Source of the DNA: Candidatus Trichorickettsia mobilis
Lineage (GTDB): Bacteria; Pseudomonadota; Alphaproteobacteria; Rickettsiales; Rickettsiaceae
Assembly: GCF_034366785.1 (NCBI RefSeq)
Contig: NZ_CP112932.1
Span: 1,176,501-1,240,500 of the forward strand
DNA length: 64,000 nucleotides
Reading direction: 5' to 3'
Shown here: positions 22,511 through 32,865 of the stretch, in pieces
Layout: every line of letters starts with the position of its first letter
How positions within the stretch are numbered: the stretch's first letter is position 1
Notes under the pieces: model-generated
What the model was told of the DNA's origin: nothing
Databases searched by the model: none
Seen by the model: the letters and a program-made list of their open reading frames with translations, nothing else
Program-made: the position numbers and the translations under genes

Positions 22511-22996
22511 ATGGTAAAGTTTCCAATTACCAAAAAAGGTTTTGAAAAATTAGAGCAAGAAATCAAATATCTTAAGCATATTGAGCGCCATAAAATTATT
22601 GCAGAAATAGCTATTGCACGAGAATTCGGTGATTTATCTGAAAATGCGGAATATCACGCTGCTCGTGAAAAGCAAAGTTTTGTTGAGGGGCGTATTATAG
22701 ATCTTGAAGATAAGATGGCTAGAGCAGAGATTATTGATATTACCAAGCTTTCAGGTGACACCATCAAATTTGGAGCTACCATACAATTGATAGATGATGA
22801 AACCGAAGAGGAAGTATTATATCATATTGTTGGTGAATATGAAGCGGATATCACCAAAAAAATGATTTCCATCGCTTCACCTATAGCGAGAGCGCTTATT
22901 GGTAAGGCAGTTGGGGATATAGTTGAAGTTACAACTCCTAAAGGTGCTAAATCATATGAAGTAGTAGCGGTGCAATACCGCGATCTAGAGATTTAG
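22511..22996 (+). CDS. greA: Transcription elongation factor GreA
   Basis: Stimulates cleavage of backtracked RNA in stalled RNA polymerase. The 161-residue product has an N-terminal coiled coil with [16 protein letters not shown] and the tip region [18 protein letters not shown], and a C-terminal FKBP-like domain ending near [12 protein letters not shown]. The acidic tip residues (Asp and Glu in GDLSENAEY) are present. A consensus-like promoter lies just upstream. It is divergent from the polyprenol kinase-like gene. Confidence 0.96.
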   Translation: MVKFPITKKGFEKLEQEIKYLKHIERHKIIAEIAIAREFGDLSENAEYHAAREKQSFVEGRIIDLEDKMARAEIIDITKLSGDTIKFGATIQLIDDETEEEVLYHIVGEYEADITKKMISIASPIARALIGKAVGDIVEVTTPKGAKSYEVVAVQYRDLEI

Positions 22997-23128
22997 TGAT
23001 TAAAGTGTAATGAGATGCTAAAATAAAAAAGATATAGCTGGATATATCTTGAAAATAGCTAAAATATAACTAATAATTAATTTGATAATATTTATTTATT
23101 ATTAAGCTAATTTATTAGGTAAGCTATT

Positions 23129-23503
23129 ATGAAATATGGGCAGAAGCAGGAATTATCTTTCTGGGGATGGTTTCTTGACAGTATTGGAGTATGTTGCAAT
23201 TGTGACGGACGTAAGAGTCACTGGAAAGAAGAGCGTGAATGGGAAAGTTATAATCAGGAGATTAGTCGATCGAAGGTAGATTCAAGCGAGCAAGAGGCAA
23301 CAGTGAGATATTCATCGACATCAGCTTCAGCGCCACTACTACCTGCACTAGAACAAGGTGATGTTATTATAGATGTGTCTATATCACTATCCCTGTTGAT
23401 GGGGAAAAATGCTCGGTTTAATTCTGATGATCTCCGGACTTGCACTACTACTGATGATTCTGAGATTATAGGTGCTTCAGCTCCAAGCAATGATAATAGT
23501 TAG
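23129..23503 (+). CDS. Small hypothetical protein, Ser/acidic rich with N-terminal CCNCDG
   Basis: I do not recognise this 124-residue protein. The N-terminus is aromatic and short-hydrophobic (SFWGWFLDSIGVCCNC), followed by a charged stretch (KEEREWES) and a polar serine-rich tail with little predicted order. The three clustered cysteines could bind metal or be lipid-modified, but there is no lipobox. A weak TAGG lies before the ATG. An overlapping opposite-strand frame of 78 codons exists but lacks a ribosome site. It sits between greA and rpoH on the same strand. It may be a secreted effector or a lineage-specific orphan; unproven. Confidence 0.5.
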   Translation: MKYGQKQELSFWGWFLDSIGVCCNCDGRKSHWKEEREWESYNQEISRSKVDSSEQEATVRYSSTSASAPLLPALEQGDVIIDVSISLSLLMGKNARFNSDDLRTCTTTDDSEIIGASAPSNDNS

Positions 23504-23601
23504 TTTTAATCTGCATTCAAGCCTTGAAAAATTGCTGTATAATAATTATTTATAACATAATTATAAATGCAGTATGATGCAGTATGAATGAGGTTTAAAA
23601 A

Positions 23602-24474
23602 ATGGTGAACAAGAAAAATGTATCATTAATATCCAATGATACTGGTTTTTATAAATATCTACAAGAGATCAATAATATACCGTCTTTGACGATGGAGGAA
23701 GAATTCTTGCTAGCAAAAGCTTACTTAGAAGAGCATGACCTTAAAGCTGCGCAAAAATTAGTAACTAGTCATTTGAAATTAGTAGCTAAAATTGCAATTA
23801 ATTACCGAAACTATGGTTTGCCAATCACTGAGCTTGTTTCCGAAGGTAATCTTGGTTTAATGCAGGCCATAAAAAAATATAACCCGGATTTAGGTTTTAG
23901 ATTATCAACTTATGCTATGTGGTGGATTAAGGCGTCTATCCAGGAATATATTTTAAAATCATGGTCATTAGTTAAAATTGGCACTACTGCTGCGCAGAAA
24001 AAACTGTTTTTTTCCTTAAACAAAATTAAAAACAAAATTACCAATATGTATTCACGTATGGTAACCGAACAGGATTTTCCGCAAATTGCACGAGAGTTAG
24101 GGGTGAGTACTAGTGAAGTAGCAGAAATGAACACTCGTTTAGCTGGTGCAGATATTTCTTTAAATAGTTATATAAGTAGTGAAGATTCTACAACTGAATT
24201 ACTGGAATTTCTACCAGAAACTAGGCCTACACAGGAAGTATCTTTAATTAATCAACAAGAATTGCGACGTAAGCGTAAGGTATTAACACAAGCTATGGCT
24301 ATTTTGAATGATCGTGAGCTGCAGATATTAACTGAGCGTAAGTTACAAGATTCTCCAACAACTCTTGATGATTTAAGTATAAAATACAAGATCTCAAAAG
24401 AGCGAGTCAGACAAATCGAAAATAAAGCTTTTGAGAAAATACAAAGCTTTGTTTTAAATCAAGTTACTTGTTAG
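23602..24474 (+). CDS. rpoH: RNA polymerase sigma-32 (heat shock) factor
   Basis: Alternative sigma factor for chaperone and protease genes. The 290-residue chain has region 2 (KLVTSHLKLVAKIAINYRNY; EGNLGLMQAIKKYNPDLGFR; STYAMWWIKASIQEYI), the RpoH-box-like segment QKKLFFSLNKIKNKI, and region 4 (LNDRELQILTERKLQ; LDDLSIKYKISKERVRQIE). Its size and lack of region 1 separate it from RpoD at 17958-19841. A ten-base direct repeat (atgcagtatg twice) lies just before the start. It is followed by a lipoprotein gene on the same strand. Confidence 0.94.
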   Translation: MVNKKNVSLISNDTGFYKYLQEINNIPSLTMEEEFLLAKAYLEEHDLKAAQKLVTSHLKLVAKIAINYRNYGLPITELVSEGNLGLMQAIKKYNPDLGFRLSTYAMWWIKASIQEYILKSWSLVKIGTTAAQKKLFFSLNKIKNKITNMYSRMVTEQDFPQIARELGVSTSEVAEMNTRLAGADISLNSYISSEDSTTELLEFLPETRPTQEVSLINQQELRRKRKVLTQAMAILNDRELQILTERKLQDSPTTLDDLSIKYKISKERVRQIENKAFEKIQSFVLNQVTC

Positions 24475-24522
24475 TTTAACACTATATTAGCTTTTATGAT
24501 TTCAATAGTACGGTGAATTTAC

Positions 24523-25047
24523 ATGTCAATAGATAAGTACAGGCAAGCATTGATAAGTGTGATATTATTATGTCTATCTGGATGTGCTATAGAAACCACT
24601 ACTATTTACAATAAAAGTTTAACTAGTGGCTATTCAACCTCAGAGCCTATATATTTAGGTTTTCATGACAATAAGAATGCTTCTTTCTATTTTTTATTAA
24701 AACATAAAGCTCCATCTAGTGAGTATTTATTGTGTGTACGTTGGAATAGTCCAGATCATGAAATAATATTTAATGGAACTAAGTCAGCTATAAGATTTTT
24801 ACTTGATAATTCTAATATAATAACGTTACAACCAGTAAAACCACCTAAAATAATAGCTTATAATATAGAAAATAAAGGTCATATTGAGGAAGCGATGTTT
24901 AATTTAACTGCAGATCAGTTGCGACTTTTGGCTTCAGCTAGAAAGGTTGAAGTAGAATTAACTGGAAAACATATAACAGTATTAGGAACTTTTAATAGAA
25001 TGCATACATCTAAGGCGTTCAAAGATTTTTTGGATAAAGCTGGTTAG
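24523..25047 (+). CDS. Putative lipoprotein
   Basis: The first 21 residues form a signal peptide with a lipobox, SLCLSGC-like (LCLSGCAIETT), so Cys21 is probably lipidated and the protein anchored in the outer or inner membrane facing the periplasm. The remaining 150 residues look like a small beta-rich globular domain with no motif I know. It follows rpoH by 48 bases, so cotranscription is possible. Function is unknown; it resembles the many lineage-specific lipoproteins of Rickettsiaceae only in layout. Confidence 0.7.
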   Translation: MSIDKYRQALISVILLCLSGCAIETTTIYNKSLTSGYSTSEPIYLGFHDNKNASFYFLLKHKAPSSEYLLCVRWNSPDHEIIFNGTKSAIRFLLDNSNIITLQPVKPPKIIAYNIENKGHIEEAMFNLTADQLRLLASARKVEVELTGKHITVLGTFNRMHTSKAFKDFLDKAG

Positions 25048-25108
25048 TTGCAGCAAATTCTTTGGCTGGTAGCAGTAATCTTGTGCAGCAAAGCTGTTAG
25101 CCCACGCA

Positions 25109-25257
25109 TTAGAGGCTGTCAGATCAGTCTATATAAGAGAGGAATTTTTAGGAAAAACGAAGTCGAGTACCGCAGCGTACCCTTTGTTTGTTGCGGAACG
25201 GAGACGAGTTTTGACAACAAAATTACCTCTTATATAGACTTTCAAGACAGCCTCTTA
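25109..25257. repeat. MITE-like palindromic element, copy 2
   Basis: Reverse-complement copy of the element at 13653-13801, with the same agaggctgtcagatcagtct end and the same 70-base core. One end has lost a few matches (gactttcaagacagcc instead of gactgatctgacagcc). TTGACA at 25211-25216 and TATAGA at 25233-25238 point to the right, where only convergent genes follow. The rest of the gap to 25542 holds a degenerate copy of the repeat at 55-179 and no gene. Confidence 0.92.
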
Positions 25258-25542
25258 GACTTTTCTTACAAACCCACTACTCTTATGGCTATTTCAAAAT
25301 AGCCTAGCTCTTTTGTTGAAGCTAAATCAAAAGGTAGCGAATCTTCAAATACTTACTAACACCTAGTCGTGTTCTTGTACAACAATGACCTTTGTTTGAC
25401 ATAATAGCATACTGAAGTTTGGTGCTCTAAATCTTAAAGTTTAATAGATAGTATACTTTCTTATCGATTTAAGCTATACGTGAACTGCTGAGTCTAAGTG
25501 CGACGCAGCAGTTAGCATTAGAAGCGAGTGAGAGAGCCTCAT

Positions 25543-26334
25543 CTAGTGTTTTTCAATATAGTATTTGATGTGATCACGTAGATCAATGATTTTATAATTT
25601 TGATCAAAGAGTTTTTGTGCTTTATATAATTCTGCCAAATAATTAAAAGCTTGATCAAAGTTAGTTTCGGGCATCTTTACTGTAATGTCTTGTTGTAAGT
25701 TAAGATTCCATCTACGCTCACCATAACGTACAGCTGCTACGATTTTTGTTGAAAGTTCAGGATGTTGTGCGATATCTTCTAGTAATTTATTAGTATAAAT
25801 ATTGGCATCAACACCAACTACATGTAATAAATTATTAAAATTATCTATATGCTGGTCAGTAATTGCAAATCCTTCATCATCGATCAAAAATAATTGTTTG
25901 TTATTTTGCCAAATAGCAATAGGTGTTCGTTCAAGTATAGCTATATAAATAGTAGATGGTAATCTACGTTCTATCATTACTGTTTTAATCCACCGATTAT
26001 GTTCTAAATTATCTTGCACTTTTTTTAAATTAATTGACGCTATAGGTGTTCCTTTATCAGCATTAAGTGCTGATAAAATATCAGTTTCGGAAGTATTATG
26101 TTGTCCTTCTATTGAAACATTTTCTAGAGTAAATCCTAAATCAGCAGTGAATTCGTAAATATTATCAGCAATTTGATGTCGTAAGTAAGGTAGATATCCA
26201 GTGAAAAAAATTAGATAAAAGAAGATGCCAATTAGTATTCTGATAATTATTGTTAGTCTCGTATAAATAATGGCTATTTTACGACGTAGAGGAATATTTT
26301 GTTTTTTCCTATTTTTTTTAGTAAATTGCTTCAT
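25543..26334 (-). CDS. ftsQ: Cell division protein FtsQ
   Basis: Bitopic inner-membrane protein that connects early and late division proteins. Residues 1-25 are basic and cytoplasmic; a single membrane segment follows at about 27-48 (LTIIIRILIGIFFYLIFFTG). A POTRA domain starts near residue 73 (LENVSIEGQHNTSETDILSAL). The FtsQ domain follows, with ERRLPSTIYIAILERTPIAIW and DEEGFAI-type text (IDDEGFAITDQ). Length 263 aa is normal. It starts 11 bases after ddl. The expected ftsA is not downstream; a repeat-filled gap is found instead. Confidence 0.92.
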   Translation of the reverse strand: MKQFTKKNRKKQNIPLRRKIAIIYTRLTIIIRILIGIFFYLIFFTGYLPYLRHQIADNIYEFTADLGFTLENVSIEGQHNTSETDILSALNADKGTPIASINLKKVQDNLEHNRWIKTVMIERRLPSTIYIAILERTPIAIWQNNKQLFLIDDEGFAITDQHIDNFNNLLHVVGVDANIYTNKLLEDIAQHPELSTKIVAAVRYGERRWNLNLQQDITVKMPETNFDQAFNYLAELYKAQKLFDQNYKIIDLRDHIKYYIEKH

Positions 26335-26345
26335 TCTTAAGAAAT

Positions 26346-27311
26346 CTATAATTCATAACTTGCAGTCTTAATTAATTCTTCTACTAGCTGATTAAAGCTT
26401 ATACCATGCCATGCAAGTATTTCCGGACAGATGGAAAGCGGTACCATTCCAGGATGAGTATTAAGTTCAAGTATAAAACACTCGCCTGAATCGTTACTAT
26501 AGATAAATTCTGCTCGTACTAATCCTTTACATCCGATTATATTATTAACAATTTCTGCAGTGTTAAGTAAGTGATGATAAATTTTATCTGGAATTAATGC
26601 TGGCAGTATGTGCTCGGCAAACCCTTCTGTATATTTGGTGTCATAATCGTAAAATCGTCGTTTTAAAAATTTGAGTTCCAATACTCCAAAGGCTTTACCA
26701 TTTAACAGTGCAATTTGTAATTCACGTCCTGAAATATATTTCTCGATCATTACTTGATCGCCGTATGAAAAATCATAATCAGTAAAATTAAATGCATCAC
26801 CAGGAAAAATAACTTCGACTCCAATACTTGAACCTTGTGTTAGTGGTTTTATCACAAATGGTCGTGGTAAAGGGTCATGCTTGATATTATCAGATCTATT
26901 AACAATAATGCTTTCTGCGGTCTTAATATTATTAGCAATAAACAACTCTTTTGACTTAAGTTTGTTAAAAGCAAGGCTTGATGATAATACTCCGCTATGA
27001 GTGTAAGGAATACGCATGATATTCAATAATCCCGGTAAACATCCATCTTCGCCATAAGTACCATGCAAGCAGTTATAAACAATATCCGGTTTAATTTGCG
27101 CAAGTTTGAGTGCAACATCTGCTCCCATATCAACAAAAGTAACTTGATATCCATTGTCAATGAGGGCTTTTATCACGGCTTTAGAAGATATTAGCGACAC
27201 TTCACGTTCAGCAGACATGCCACCACCTATTACCGCGATATGCTTTTTACCATGCTTGTTTTGAGCAGTAACTATAGAATTCTCGATGAATCTAGTTTTA
27301 TATTTATGCAT
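26346..27311 (-). CDS. ddl: D-alanine--D-alanine ligase
   Basis: ATP-grasp enzyme joining two D-alanines for the peptidoglycan stem peptide. The core motifs are [14 protein letters not shown] (N-terminal substrate region), [48 protein letters not shown] and RAEFIYS followed by [17 protein letters not shown]. Length 321 aa, with about 20 extra N-terminal residues. Order murB-ddl-ftsQ is that of the alphaproteobacterial division cluster. Confidence 0.96.
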   Translation of the reverse strand: MHKYKTRFIENSIVTAQNKHGKKHIAVIGGGMSAEREVSLISSKAVIKALIDNGYQVTFVDMGADVALKLAQIKPDIVYNCLHGTYGEDGCLPGLLNIMRIPYTHSGVLSSSLAFNKLKSKELFIANNIKTAESIIVNRSDNIKHDPLPRPFVIKPLTQGSSIGVEVIFPGDAFNFTDYDFSYGDQVMIEKYISGRELQIALLNGKAFGVLELKFLKRRFYDYDTKYTEGFAEHILPALIPDKIYHHLLNTAEIVNNIIGCKGLVRAEFIYSNDSGECFILELNTHPGMVPLSICPEILAWHGISFNQLVEELIKTASYEL

Positions 27312-27331
27312 ATGTTACTTGTTCCTAATTT

Positions 27332-28213
27332 TTAGACTTTTCCTCTTCTTTCAATTTCCCACTCCAGTAGAATACCGGTTTTTGTTAATACCGTCTTTCG
27401 TACAAATTCACCAAGTGCTTCTAAATCTTGTGCTGAAGCATTTCCATGATTGATCATGAAATTACAATGCAAAGTAGATATTCCGGCATCTCCTATTCTA
27501 TAACCACGTAGTCCTGACTGATCAATTAATTCCCAGGCTTTATGAGGAGCTGGATTGATAAAAGTACTGCCGCTAGTACGTTCTTTTATTGGTTGAGTGG
27601 CTGTTCTTTTAGCATTAATTTCTGCCATTTTCGCAGTGATTTTATCTTTATTACCGAGAGGAGCACGAAAGACAGCCTTGGTAATAATTAAATCCTTAGG
27701 TAAATTACTACGCCGATAAGTGAAATTAATATCTTGATGGTTAAGCATTATTACTTCTCCTTTATGAGTTATTGCCTCAATATTAAGGAGAATATCTTTA
27801 AATTCTGCGCCATAAGCTCCAGCATTCATTATCACGCCACCACCAATAGTGCCTGGTATGCCAATTAAAAATTCAAAGCCAGTAATAGCGTTTGCTTGAC
27901 AAAATTTTGCTAGATTAAAATTTAAGCAGCCACCACCTGCGGTCAGATTATAGCCATCAAATTCTATATTGGAAAAATTGCCACCAAGTTTAATTACTAC
28001 CCCATCTATGCCACCATCTCTAATGATAATATTAGAACCTGCGCCTATTACAGTAATTGGTAACCTATTTTGATTTGGTGCCAGAAACTCTATTAAATCA
28101 TCTCTATCAAAAGGTTTGAAAAATAATTCCGCAGAGCCGCCTACTTTAAACCAGGTCAAATGTTTTAAATTATAATTGGTTTTGTAAGTACCTTTGACTT
28201 TTTGCAGAGACAT
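27332..28213 (-). CDS. murB: UDP-N-acetylenolpyruvoylglucosamine reductase
   Basis: FAD/NADPH enzyme that makes UDP-N-acetylmuramate. FAD-binding residues lie in TWFKVGGSAELFFKP, ITVIGAGSNIIIRDGG and FLIGIPGTIGGGVIMNAGAYG. The proton-donor Ser is in RTSGSTFINP, and the C-terminal Glu region is GILLEWEIERRGKV. At 293 aa it is a type II MurB lacking the extra loop of the E. coli enzyme. It lies 20 bases before ddl. The usual upstream partner murC is absent here; fabF precedes it instead. Confidence 0.96.
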   Translation of the reverse strand: MSLQKVKGTYKTNYNLKHLTWFKVGGSAELFFKPFDRDDLIEFLAPNQNRLPITVIGAGSNIIIRDGGIDGVVIKLGGNFSNIEFDGYNLTAGGGCLNFNLAKFCQANAITGFEFLIGIPGTIGGGVIMNAGAYGAEFKDILLNIEAITHKGEVIMLNHQDINFTYRRSNLPKDLIITKAVFRAPLGNKDKITAKMAEINAKRTATQPIKERTSGSTFINPAPHKAWELIDQSGLRGYRIGDAGISTLHCNFMINHGNASAQDLEALGEFVRKTVLTKTGILLEWEIERRGKV

Positions 28214-28234
28214 ACATAATTTTGAAAGAAATGA

Positions 28235-29491
28235 TTATAGTTTTTTAATTACTAAACTTGCATTAGTACCGCCAAAACCAAAAGAGTTTGATAATACATA
28301 ATTAATTTTTCTAGGTTTAGCAACAATCGGAACTAAATCTATTGGAGTTGTTATTGGATTATGTAAGTTTAGGGTAGGTGGAGCTACTTGATCTCGCATA
28401 CTGAGAATTGAAAATATTAATTCTACACTACCAGCAGCGCCTAATAGATGACCGGTTGCTGACTTAGTAGACGACATTAATATCTTGTTGCTATAATTTG
28501 CAAATAATCTTTCTACAGCAGCAAGCTCAATAGCGTCTCCAGGAGGTGTTGAAGTACCATGAGCATTGATATAATCAATATCTGCTGTAGTGATTTTTGC
28601 ATCGCTTAAAGCGTTACTCATTGCGCGATAAGCTCCTCTTCCTTCGGGATGGGGGGAGGTGATGTGATAGGCATCTCCAGTTAACCCATAACCAATTATC
28701 TCAGCATAAATTTTTGCACCGCGAGCTTTTGCATGAGCATATTCTTCTAGTACTACCACTCCAGCTCCTTCGCCCATAATAAAGCCGTCTCGTTCCTGAT
28801 CCCAGGGTCTGGAAGCTATTTCTGGAGTGTCATTATATCTAGTAGACAATGCTTTGGCTGCAGCAAAGCCAGCTAGGCCAATTGGAGTAATAGGAGCTTC
28901 TGCACCACCAGCAACCATAACATCCGCATCACCATATTTAATGATACGAGATGCATCACCTATGGCATTGGCTCCAGTGGAGCATGCAGTAACTACTGCA
29001 TGATTTGGTCCGGTGAAACCATATTTGATAGCAACATGACCAGATAATAAATTGATTAAAGAAGCGGGAATAAAGTAAGGGCTTACTTTTTTATTGGATG
29101 ATTGATGAAAAGCGATAGCAGTTTCCTCAATCATTTTGAGACCACCAATGCCAGAGCCTAAAATAAGACCGGTTCGATCACGGGACATTTCATCTTCAGG
29201 TTTCCAGCCGCTATCTTCAACTGCTTGTACAGCTGCATCGATACCATATTGGATAAACACATCCATTTTACGTACATCACGTGCTGAAATCACTCGTTCC
29301 GGATTAAAGCCATTTGAAGAGTTGTCATCAACTAAGCCAGCTATTTTGCATGAGGAATAAGAAGTGTCAAATTTTGTAATTTTTTTTACACCACTTTTTC
29401 CTTGTAGAATAGCTGACCAGGAAGTGTCCACATTAATACCCAGTGGAGTTACAAGGCCAATTCCGGTGATAACAACTCTTCGTTCTGACAT
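28235..29491 (-). CDS. fabF: 3-oxoacyl-ACP synthase II
   Basis: Elongating condensing enzyme of type II fatty-acid synthesis. The Cys-His-His triad is Cys170 (VVTACSTGAN), His311 (NAHGTSTPPGD) and His348 (KSATGHLLGAAG). Length 418 aa is as expected. It is followed 21 bases later by murB and preceded by acpP and fabG on the same strand, so fatty-acid and cell-wall genes appear to be read together here. Confidence 0.96.
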   Translation of the reverse strand: MSERRVVITGIGLVTPLGINVDTSWSAILQGKSGVKKITKFDTSYSSCKIAGLVDDNSSNGFNPERVISARDVRKMDVFIQYGIDAAVQAVEDSGWKPEDEMSRDRTGLILGSGIGGLKMIEETAIAFHQSSNKKVSPYFIPASLINLLSGHVAIKYGFTGPNHAVVTACSTGANAIGDASRIIKYGDADVMVAGGAEAPITPIGLAGFAAAKALSTRYNDTPEIASRPWDQERDGFIMGEGAGVVVLEEYAHAKARGAKIYAEIIGYGLTGDAYHITSPHPEGRGAYRAMSNALSDAKITTADIDYINAHGTSTPPGDAIELAAVERLFANYSNKILMSSTKSATGHLLGAAGSVELIFSILSMRDQVAPPTLNLHNPITTPIDLVPIVAKPRKINYVLSNSFGFGGTNASLVIKKL

Positions 29492-29586
29492 ATCAAATAT
29501 CTTTAAATAATATAATTTCGAAAGTAATTTTATTTTTTAAATTATTTAAGTATATTATTTATTTAAAATGTTAATCAACTTAATTA

Positions 29587-29832
29587 CTAACTATTTATTT
29601 TTTGTTTTACATAACCAACAGCATCTGCAATTGTGGCGATTTTACCAGCTTCTTCGTCCGGTATATCACAATTAAATGCTGCTTCTATTGCCATCATCAA
29701 TTCTACTTGATCTAAACTATCTGCACTTAAATCATCAACAAAATGAGACTCGGATGTAATCTTACTTATATCTATTTTTAGTGTTTCAGCTGCAATTTTG
29801 ATAATTTTTTGTTCGATGTCATGGTCATTCAT
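29587..29832 (-). CDS. acpP: Acyl carrier protein
   Basis: Carries growing acyl chains on a phosphopantetheine arm attached to Ser39 in the DSLDQVELMM motif (residues 38-47). The 81-residue product is acidic and helical, as expected. I use the second ATG at 29832, which has GAGG eight bases before it; the longer frame adds MRFI and has no ribosome site. It lies between fabG and fabF, its pathway neighbours. Confidence 0.95.
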   Translation of the reverse strand: MNDHDIEQKIIKIAAETLKIDISKITSESHFVDDLSADSLDQVELMMAIEAAFNCDIPDEEAGKIATIADAVGYVKQKINS

Positions 29833-30054
29833 AATAAACCTCATAATCGTTTATATTACTCTTTCTTTATAAACTATTCTAAAATTCTATTTTTGCTGGA
29901 TCATAAATAAGCACTAATTCGTAAATCAGCTTAGGATATTATTTTTAATCTAACAAAATATTATCTCAGAATTTCTTTACCTAGGAGCACAATAATTCAG
30001 AACTTTTAGCATAAAAAAACGTTTTGTGCTAGAGAAAATAAATAATTTAAATAA

Positions 30055-30780
30055 TTATACCATTATCATCCCTCCATTTACGTGAATGGTTTGTCCAGTA
30101 ATGTACCTCGATTCTTTGCTAGCAAGAAAAGCAACAGCATTAGCTACGTCATCAGCTGTACCTAATGTCTTTAAAGGTATTTTTTGCATAATAGCATCTT
30201 TTTGTGTGTCATTTAGTTTATCGGTCATGCTCGATTTTATAAATCCTGGAGCCACAGCATTTACTGTAATTCCGCGAGTAGACACTTCAAGAGCTAGAGC
30301 TTTAGTCATGCCAATCAAACCAGCTTTTGAAGCGCAGTAATTTACTTGACCAGGATTGCCAGTAACTGCTACAACAGACGCAATATTAACGATGCGTCCA
30401 TAACGAGCTTTGATCATCTTTTTAATAGCTTCTCTATTTAAAATAAAACTTGCTTTTAAATTAAGGTCAATAACAGCATCGAACATCTCATTAGTCATTT
30501 TAATTGCTAACGTATCCTGAGTAATGCCAGCATTACATACTAATATATCCAGCTGCTCTATGTCATGTAGTAAATTGTTACATTCGTCGACATCTGCTAG
30601 GTTACAAGCTTTTATAGTATAGCGATCTTTTAAGCTATCACCGAGCGTGGTCAGTTTTGTCATATTGCTGCCACTGATAATTACATGCCCTCCTAATTGA
30701 TGTATTGTCGTCGCAATAGCTCCACCTATACTACCACTAGCTCCGGTAACTAAAGCTACTTGACCGGTTAAATCAATCAT
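30055..30780 (-). CDS. fabG: 3-oxoacyl-ACP reductase
   Basis: NADPH-dependent short-chain dehydrogenase of the fatty-acid elongation cycle. The cofactor motif TGASGSIGG is at residues 12-20, CNAGITQD at about 82-89, and the catalytic Ser135, Tyr148 and Lys152 lie in [20 protein letters not shown]. The end VNGGMIMV is typical. The start at 30780 (MIDLTGQ) has GGAGA upstream and overlaps the end of recA by eight bases; the longer frame would run through the recA stop region without family similarity. Coupled translation with recA is likely. Confidence 0.95.
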   Translation of the reverse strand: MIDLTGQVALVTGASGSIGGAIATTIHQLGGHVIISGSNMTKLTTLGDSLKDRYTIKACNLADVDECNNLLHDIEQLDILVCNAGITQDTLAIKMTNEMFDAVIDLNLKASFILNREAIKKMIKARYGRIVNIASVVAVTGNPGQVNYCASKAGLIGMTKALALEVSTRGITVNAVAPGFIKSSMTDKLNDTQKDAIMQKIPLKTLGTADDVANAVAFLASKESRYITGQTIHVNGGMIMV

Positions 30781-31810
30781 ATTCTGTTCTCTCCATATCA
30801 TGATTATTGGTAGTTATGTTGATATCGGTGAGATTAGTGGATTTCTGACGAATCTTTTGTTCAATCTCATTAAATATCGTCTGATGTTCCTTAAAGTACT
30901 GTTTGACATTTTCACGTCCTTGACCGATTCTAATGTTATTATAAGAAAACCAAGCTCCAGACTTTTCAATTAATTCCAGTTTTACTCCAATATCAATGAT
31001 TTCTCCTTCTTTGGAGATACCAGATCCATACATAATGTCAAAATCAACGGATTTAAATGGTGGAGCTACTTTGTTTTTCACAACTTTAACTCGTGTTTGG
31101 CTGCCTATTACTTCCTCTTTGTCTTTAATAGATCCAGTTCTACGAATGTCTAGTCGAACTGACGCATAAAATTTGAGGGCATTGCCGCCAGTGGTAGTTT
31201 CGGGACTACCGAACATTACTCCTATCTTCATTCTAATTTGGTTAATGAAGATGATAATGCAATTAGTTTTTGATATTGAAGCAGTGAGTTTACGTAGAGC
31301 CTGACTCATAAGCCTTGCTTGCAGCCCCATATGTGAATCACCCATTTCACCTTCAATCTCTGCTTTTGGTACTAGAGCAGCAACGCTATCTATTACCAGC
31401 ATATCGATTGCACCTGATCGCACTAAAGTATCAGCTATTTCTAAAGCTTGCTCTCCAGTGTCAGGCTGAGAAATAATGAGTTCATCAATATTAACTCCAA
31501 GTTTTTTTGCATAAGCTGGGTCTAGAGCATGTTCTGCATCAATAAAAGCGCAGCTTCCGCCTTTTTTTTGTGCTTCTGCAATAGCGTGTAATGTTAGAGT
31601 AGTTTTTCCAGAGCTTTCTGGGCCAAATATTTCGATAATTCTACCTTTTGGTAATCCGCCAATACCAAGCGCAAGATCAAGACCAAGAGAGCCGGTAGAT
31701 ACAGCTTCAATATCTACGGCTGGTCGTTGTCCCAGCTTCATCACTGAGCCTTTTCCATAGTTCTTTTCTATTTGTCCAAGTGCTATCGCTAAAGCTTTGT
31801 CTTTATCCAT
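30773..31810 (-). CDS. recA: Recombinase A
   Basis: ATP-dependent strand exchange and SOS coprotease. The Walker A box GPESSGKTT is at residues 63-71, Walker B is in [13 protein letters not shown], and loop L2 with the family signature [14 protein letters not shown] precedes [16 protein letters not shown]. Length 345 aa. The C-terminal tail is short and rich in Asn/Thr before overlapping fabG. recA next to fabG is an unusual pairing compared with most alphaproteobacteria. Confidence 0.97.
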   Translation of the reverse strand: MDKDKALAIALGQIEKNYGKGSVMKLGQRPAVDIEAVSTGSLGLDLALGIGGLPKGRIIEIFGPESSGKTTLTLHAIAEAQKKGGSCAFIDAEHALDPAYAKKLGVNIDELIISQPDTGEQALEIADTLVRSGAIDMLVIDSVAALVPKAEIEGEMGDSHMGLQARLMSQALRKLTASISKTNCIIIFINQIRMKIGVMFGSPETTTGGNALKFYASVRLDIRRTGSIKDKEEVIGSQTRVKVVKNKVAPPFKSVDFDIMYGSGISKEGEIIDIGVKLELIEKSGAWFSYNNIRIGQGRENVKQYFKEHQTIFNEIEQKIRQKSTNLTDINITTNNHDMERTEYD

Positions 31811-32434
31811 TCTTTATTAATCTCCAAATTTGGATATTTTAAATTTTAATAGGCTTGTTTTATATATTTTGCCTGCAAAACGACAAAAATTTTTTTGAAA
31901 TAAATGAATTATTCCTGCAAAATCTTTGTCATTTTTCGAGAGTGTTTAATGAACTGTATCAATTAAGTTAAAATACATCTGAGCTGAGGTTACGTTGTAG
32001 CTGTAGCAATCCAGAAAAGCTTACTAACTTTTTATTAAACTAGATTGCTTCAGGCAAAGCCCTCAAGCAAGATAATTTGACGCAGTTCAGCGAACACTAT
32101 CTATTTTTCGGTTAAAATCTCTATAAACAAGCTCCATAAAATTTCCGTGTGCAAGAACCTAGAACCTGATGATAAGCAGTGTGATTTTGCGTAATGTTCA
32201 ACCTATGGTTAGAACATTGTTTGCTAAATCAGCTTTTGCAATATACTGGAGTTAAAAATAAAATCCAGTAAAAATATTAATTTTTGTATCTTTTAATATG
32301 GATTTAGCATTTTCTTGAGGGTTATACTTAATGATGCACATGTGCAGCTTTGAGTTTGCAGTTATAAAATTTGTTGAGTTATGCAAATCTCAGGCATGAC
32401 AACAGCAATTTATAGAAAAAATGAATATATTAAT
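31811..32434. other. Intergenic region upstream of recA, with a repeat and no gene
   Basis: Contains the inverted repeat 31941-32098 and AT-rich sequence. The stretch 32100-32434 shows no coding pattern or recognisable RNA gene. Confidence 0.6.
31941..32098. repeat. GTGTTCA...GAACACT family repeat
   Basis: Left end agtgtttaatgaactgtatc and right end cagttcagcgaacact are inverted. The interior carries the gcaatccagaaaagc module and its inverted partner tagattgcttcaggc, as in other copies of this family. Confidence 0.75.
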
Positions 32435-32632
32435 TCAAGAGCGTTCTCTCAGTGCTAACCAGGTTTCTTTAATTTCTTGTAAAATTTCTTTAGATAATTG
32501 TATTTCTTCATCTTCTAATTCACTAAGTGATCTGATCATTTCTTCAAGATAAGATAATTTAATGGGAGAGATATCTTCTTCCGGATAATTATCTTCTAAA
32601 AATTCAGCAATTTCTTCGTTATCTATAAGCAT
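32435..32632 (-). CDS. Small acidic hypothetical protein
   Basis: A 65-residue, strongly acidic, probably all-helical protein (runs such as EFLEDNYPEED and ELEDEEIQLSKEIL). AGG lies nine to twelve bases before the ATG. I do not recognise it. Size and charge would suit an antitoxin, an anti-sigma or an adaptor, but there is no partner gene next to it and nothing more can be said. Confidence 0.5.
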   Translation of the reverse strand: MLIDNEEIAEFLEDNYPEEDISPIKLSYLEEMIRSLSELEDEEIQLSKEILQEIKETWLALRERS

Positions 32633-32663
32633 CTTCTATAACCTAATTTCTTAATTAATTTAA

Positions 32664-32865
32664 GGTGAGCGTTCACGAGTTTTCAAGTTTGAACGTAGTA
32701 TACCATATAAGGTATCATCACGAAGAGCCATTAAAGCCCAGTGATGATACGGAAATCAGCTTGAGTAAGGATAGGAGCGTACCTTAAAAAAACTGAATTG
32801 CTTTGATTTTTAACAAAATCTCAGCTCAGACGATTTTTCCTAAAAAATCATGAGTGCCCACAATT
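32664..32865. repeat. Repeat region with GTGAGCGTTCACGAG end
   Basis: Starts gtgagcgttcacgagttttc and ends with an inverted counterpart, atgagtgcccac. It includes gtataccatataaggtatc and the aaaatctcagctcaga module also present at 4610-4640. Similar starts occur at 40518 (gcgttcgcgagttttg) and in the repeat 49003-49144. The gap to 33074 contains no gene. Confidence 0.6.

Noticed and set aside
25048-25302. 84-codon frame after the lipoprotein
   Set aside because: It consists of the MITE copy at 25109-25257; its peptide NEVEYRSVP recurs in the copy at 40938 only because the DNA repeats.
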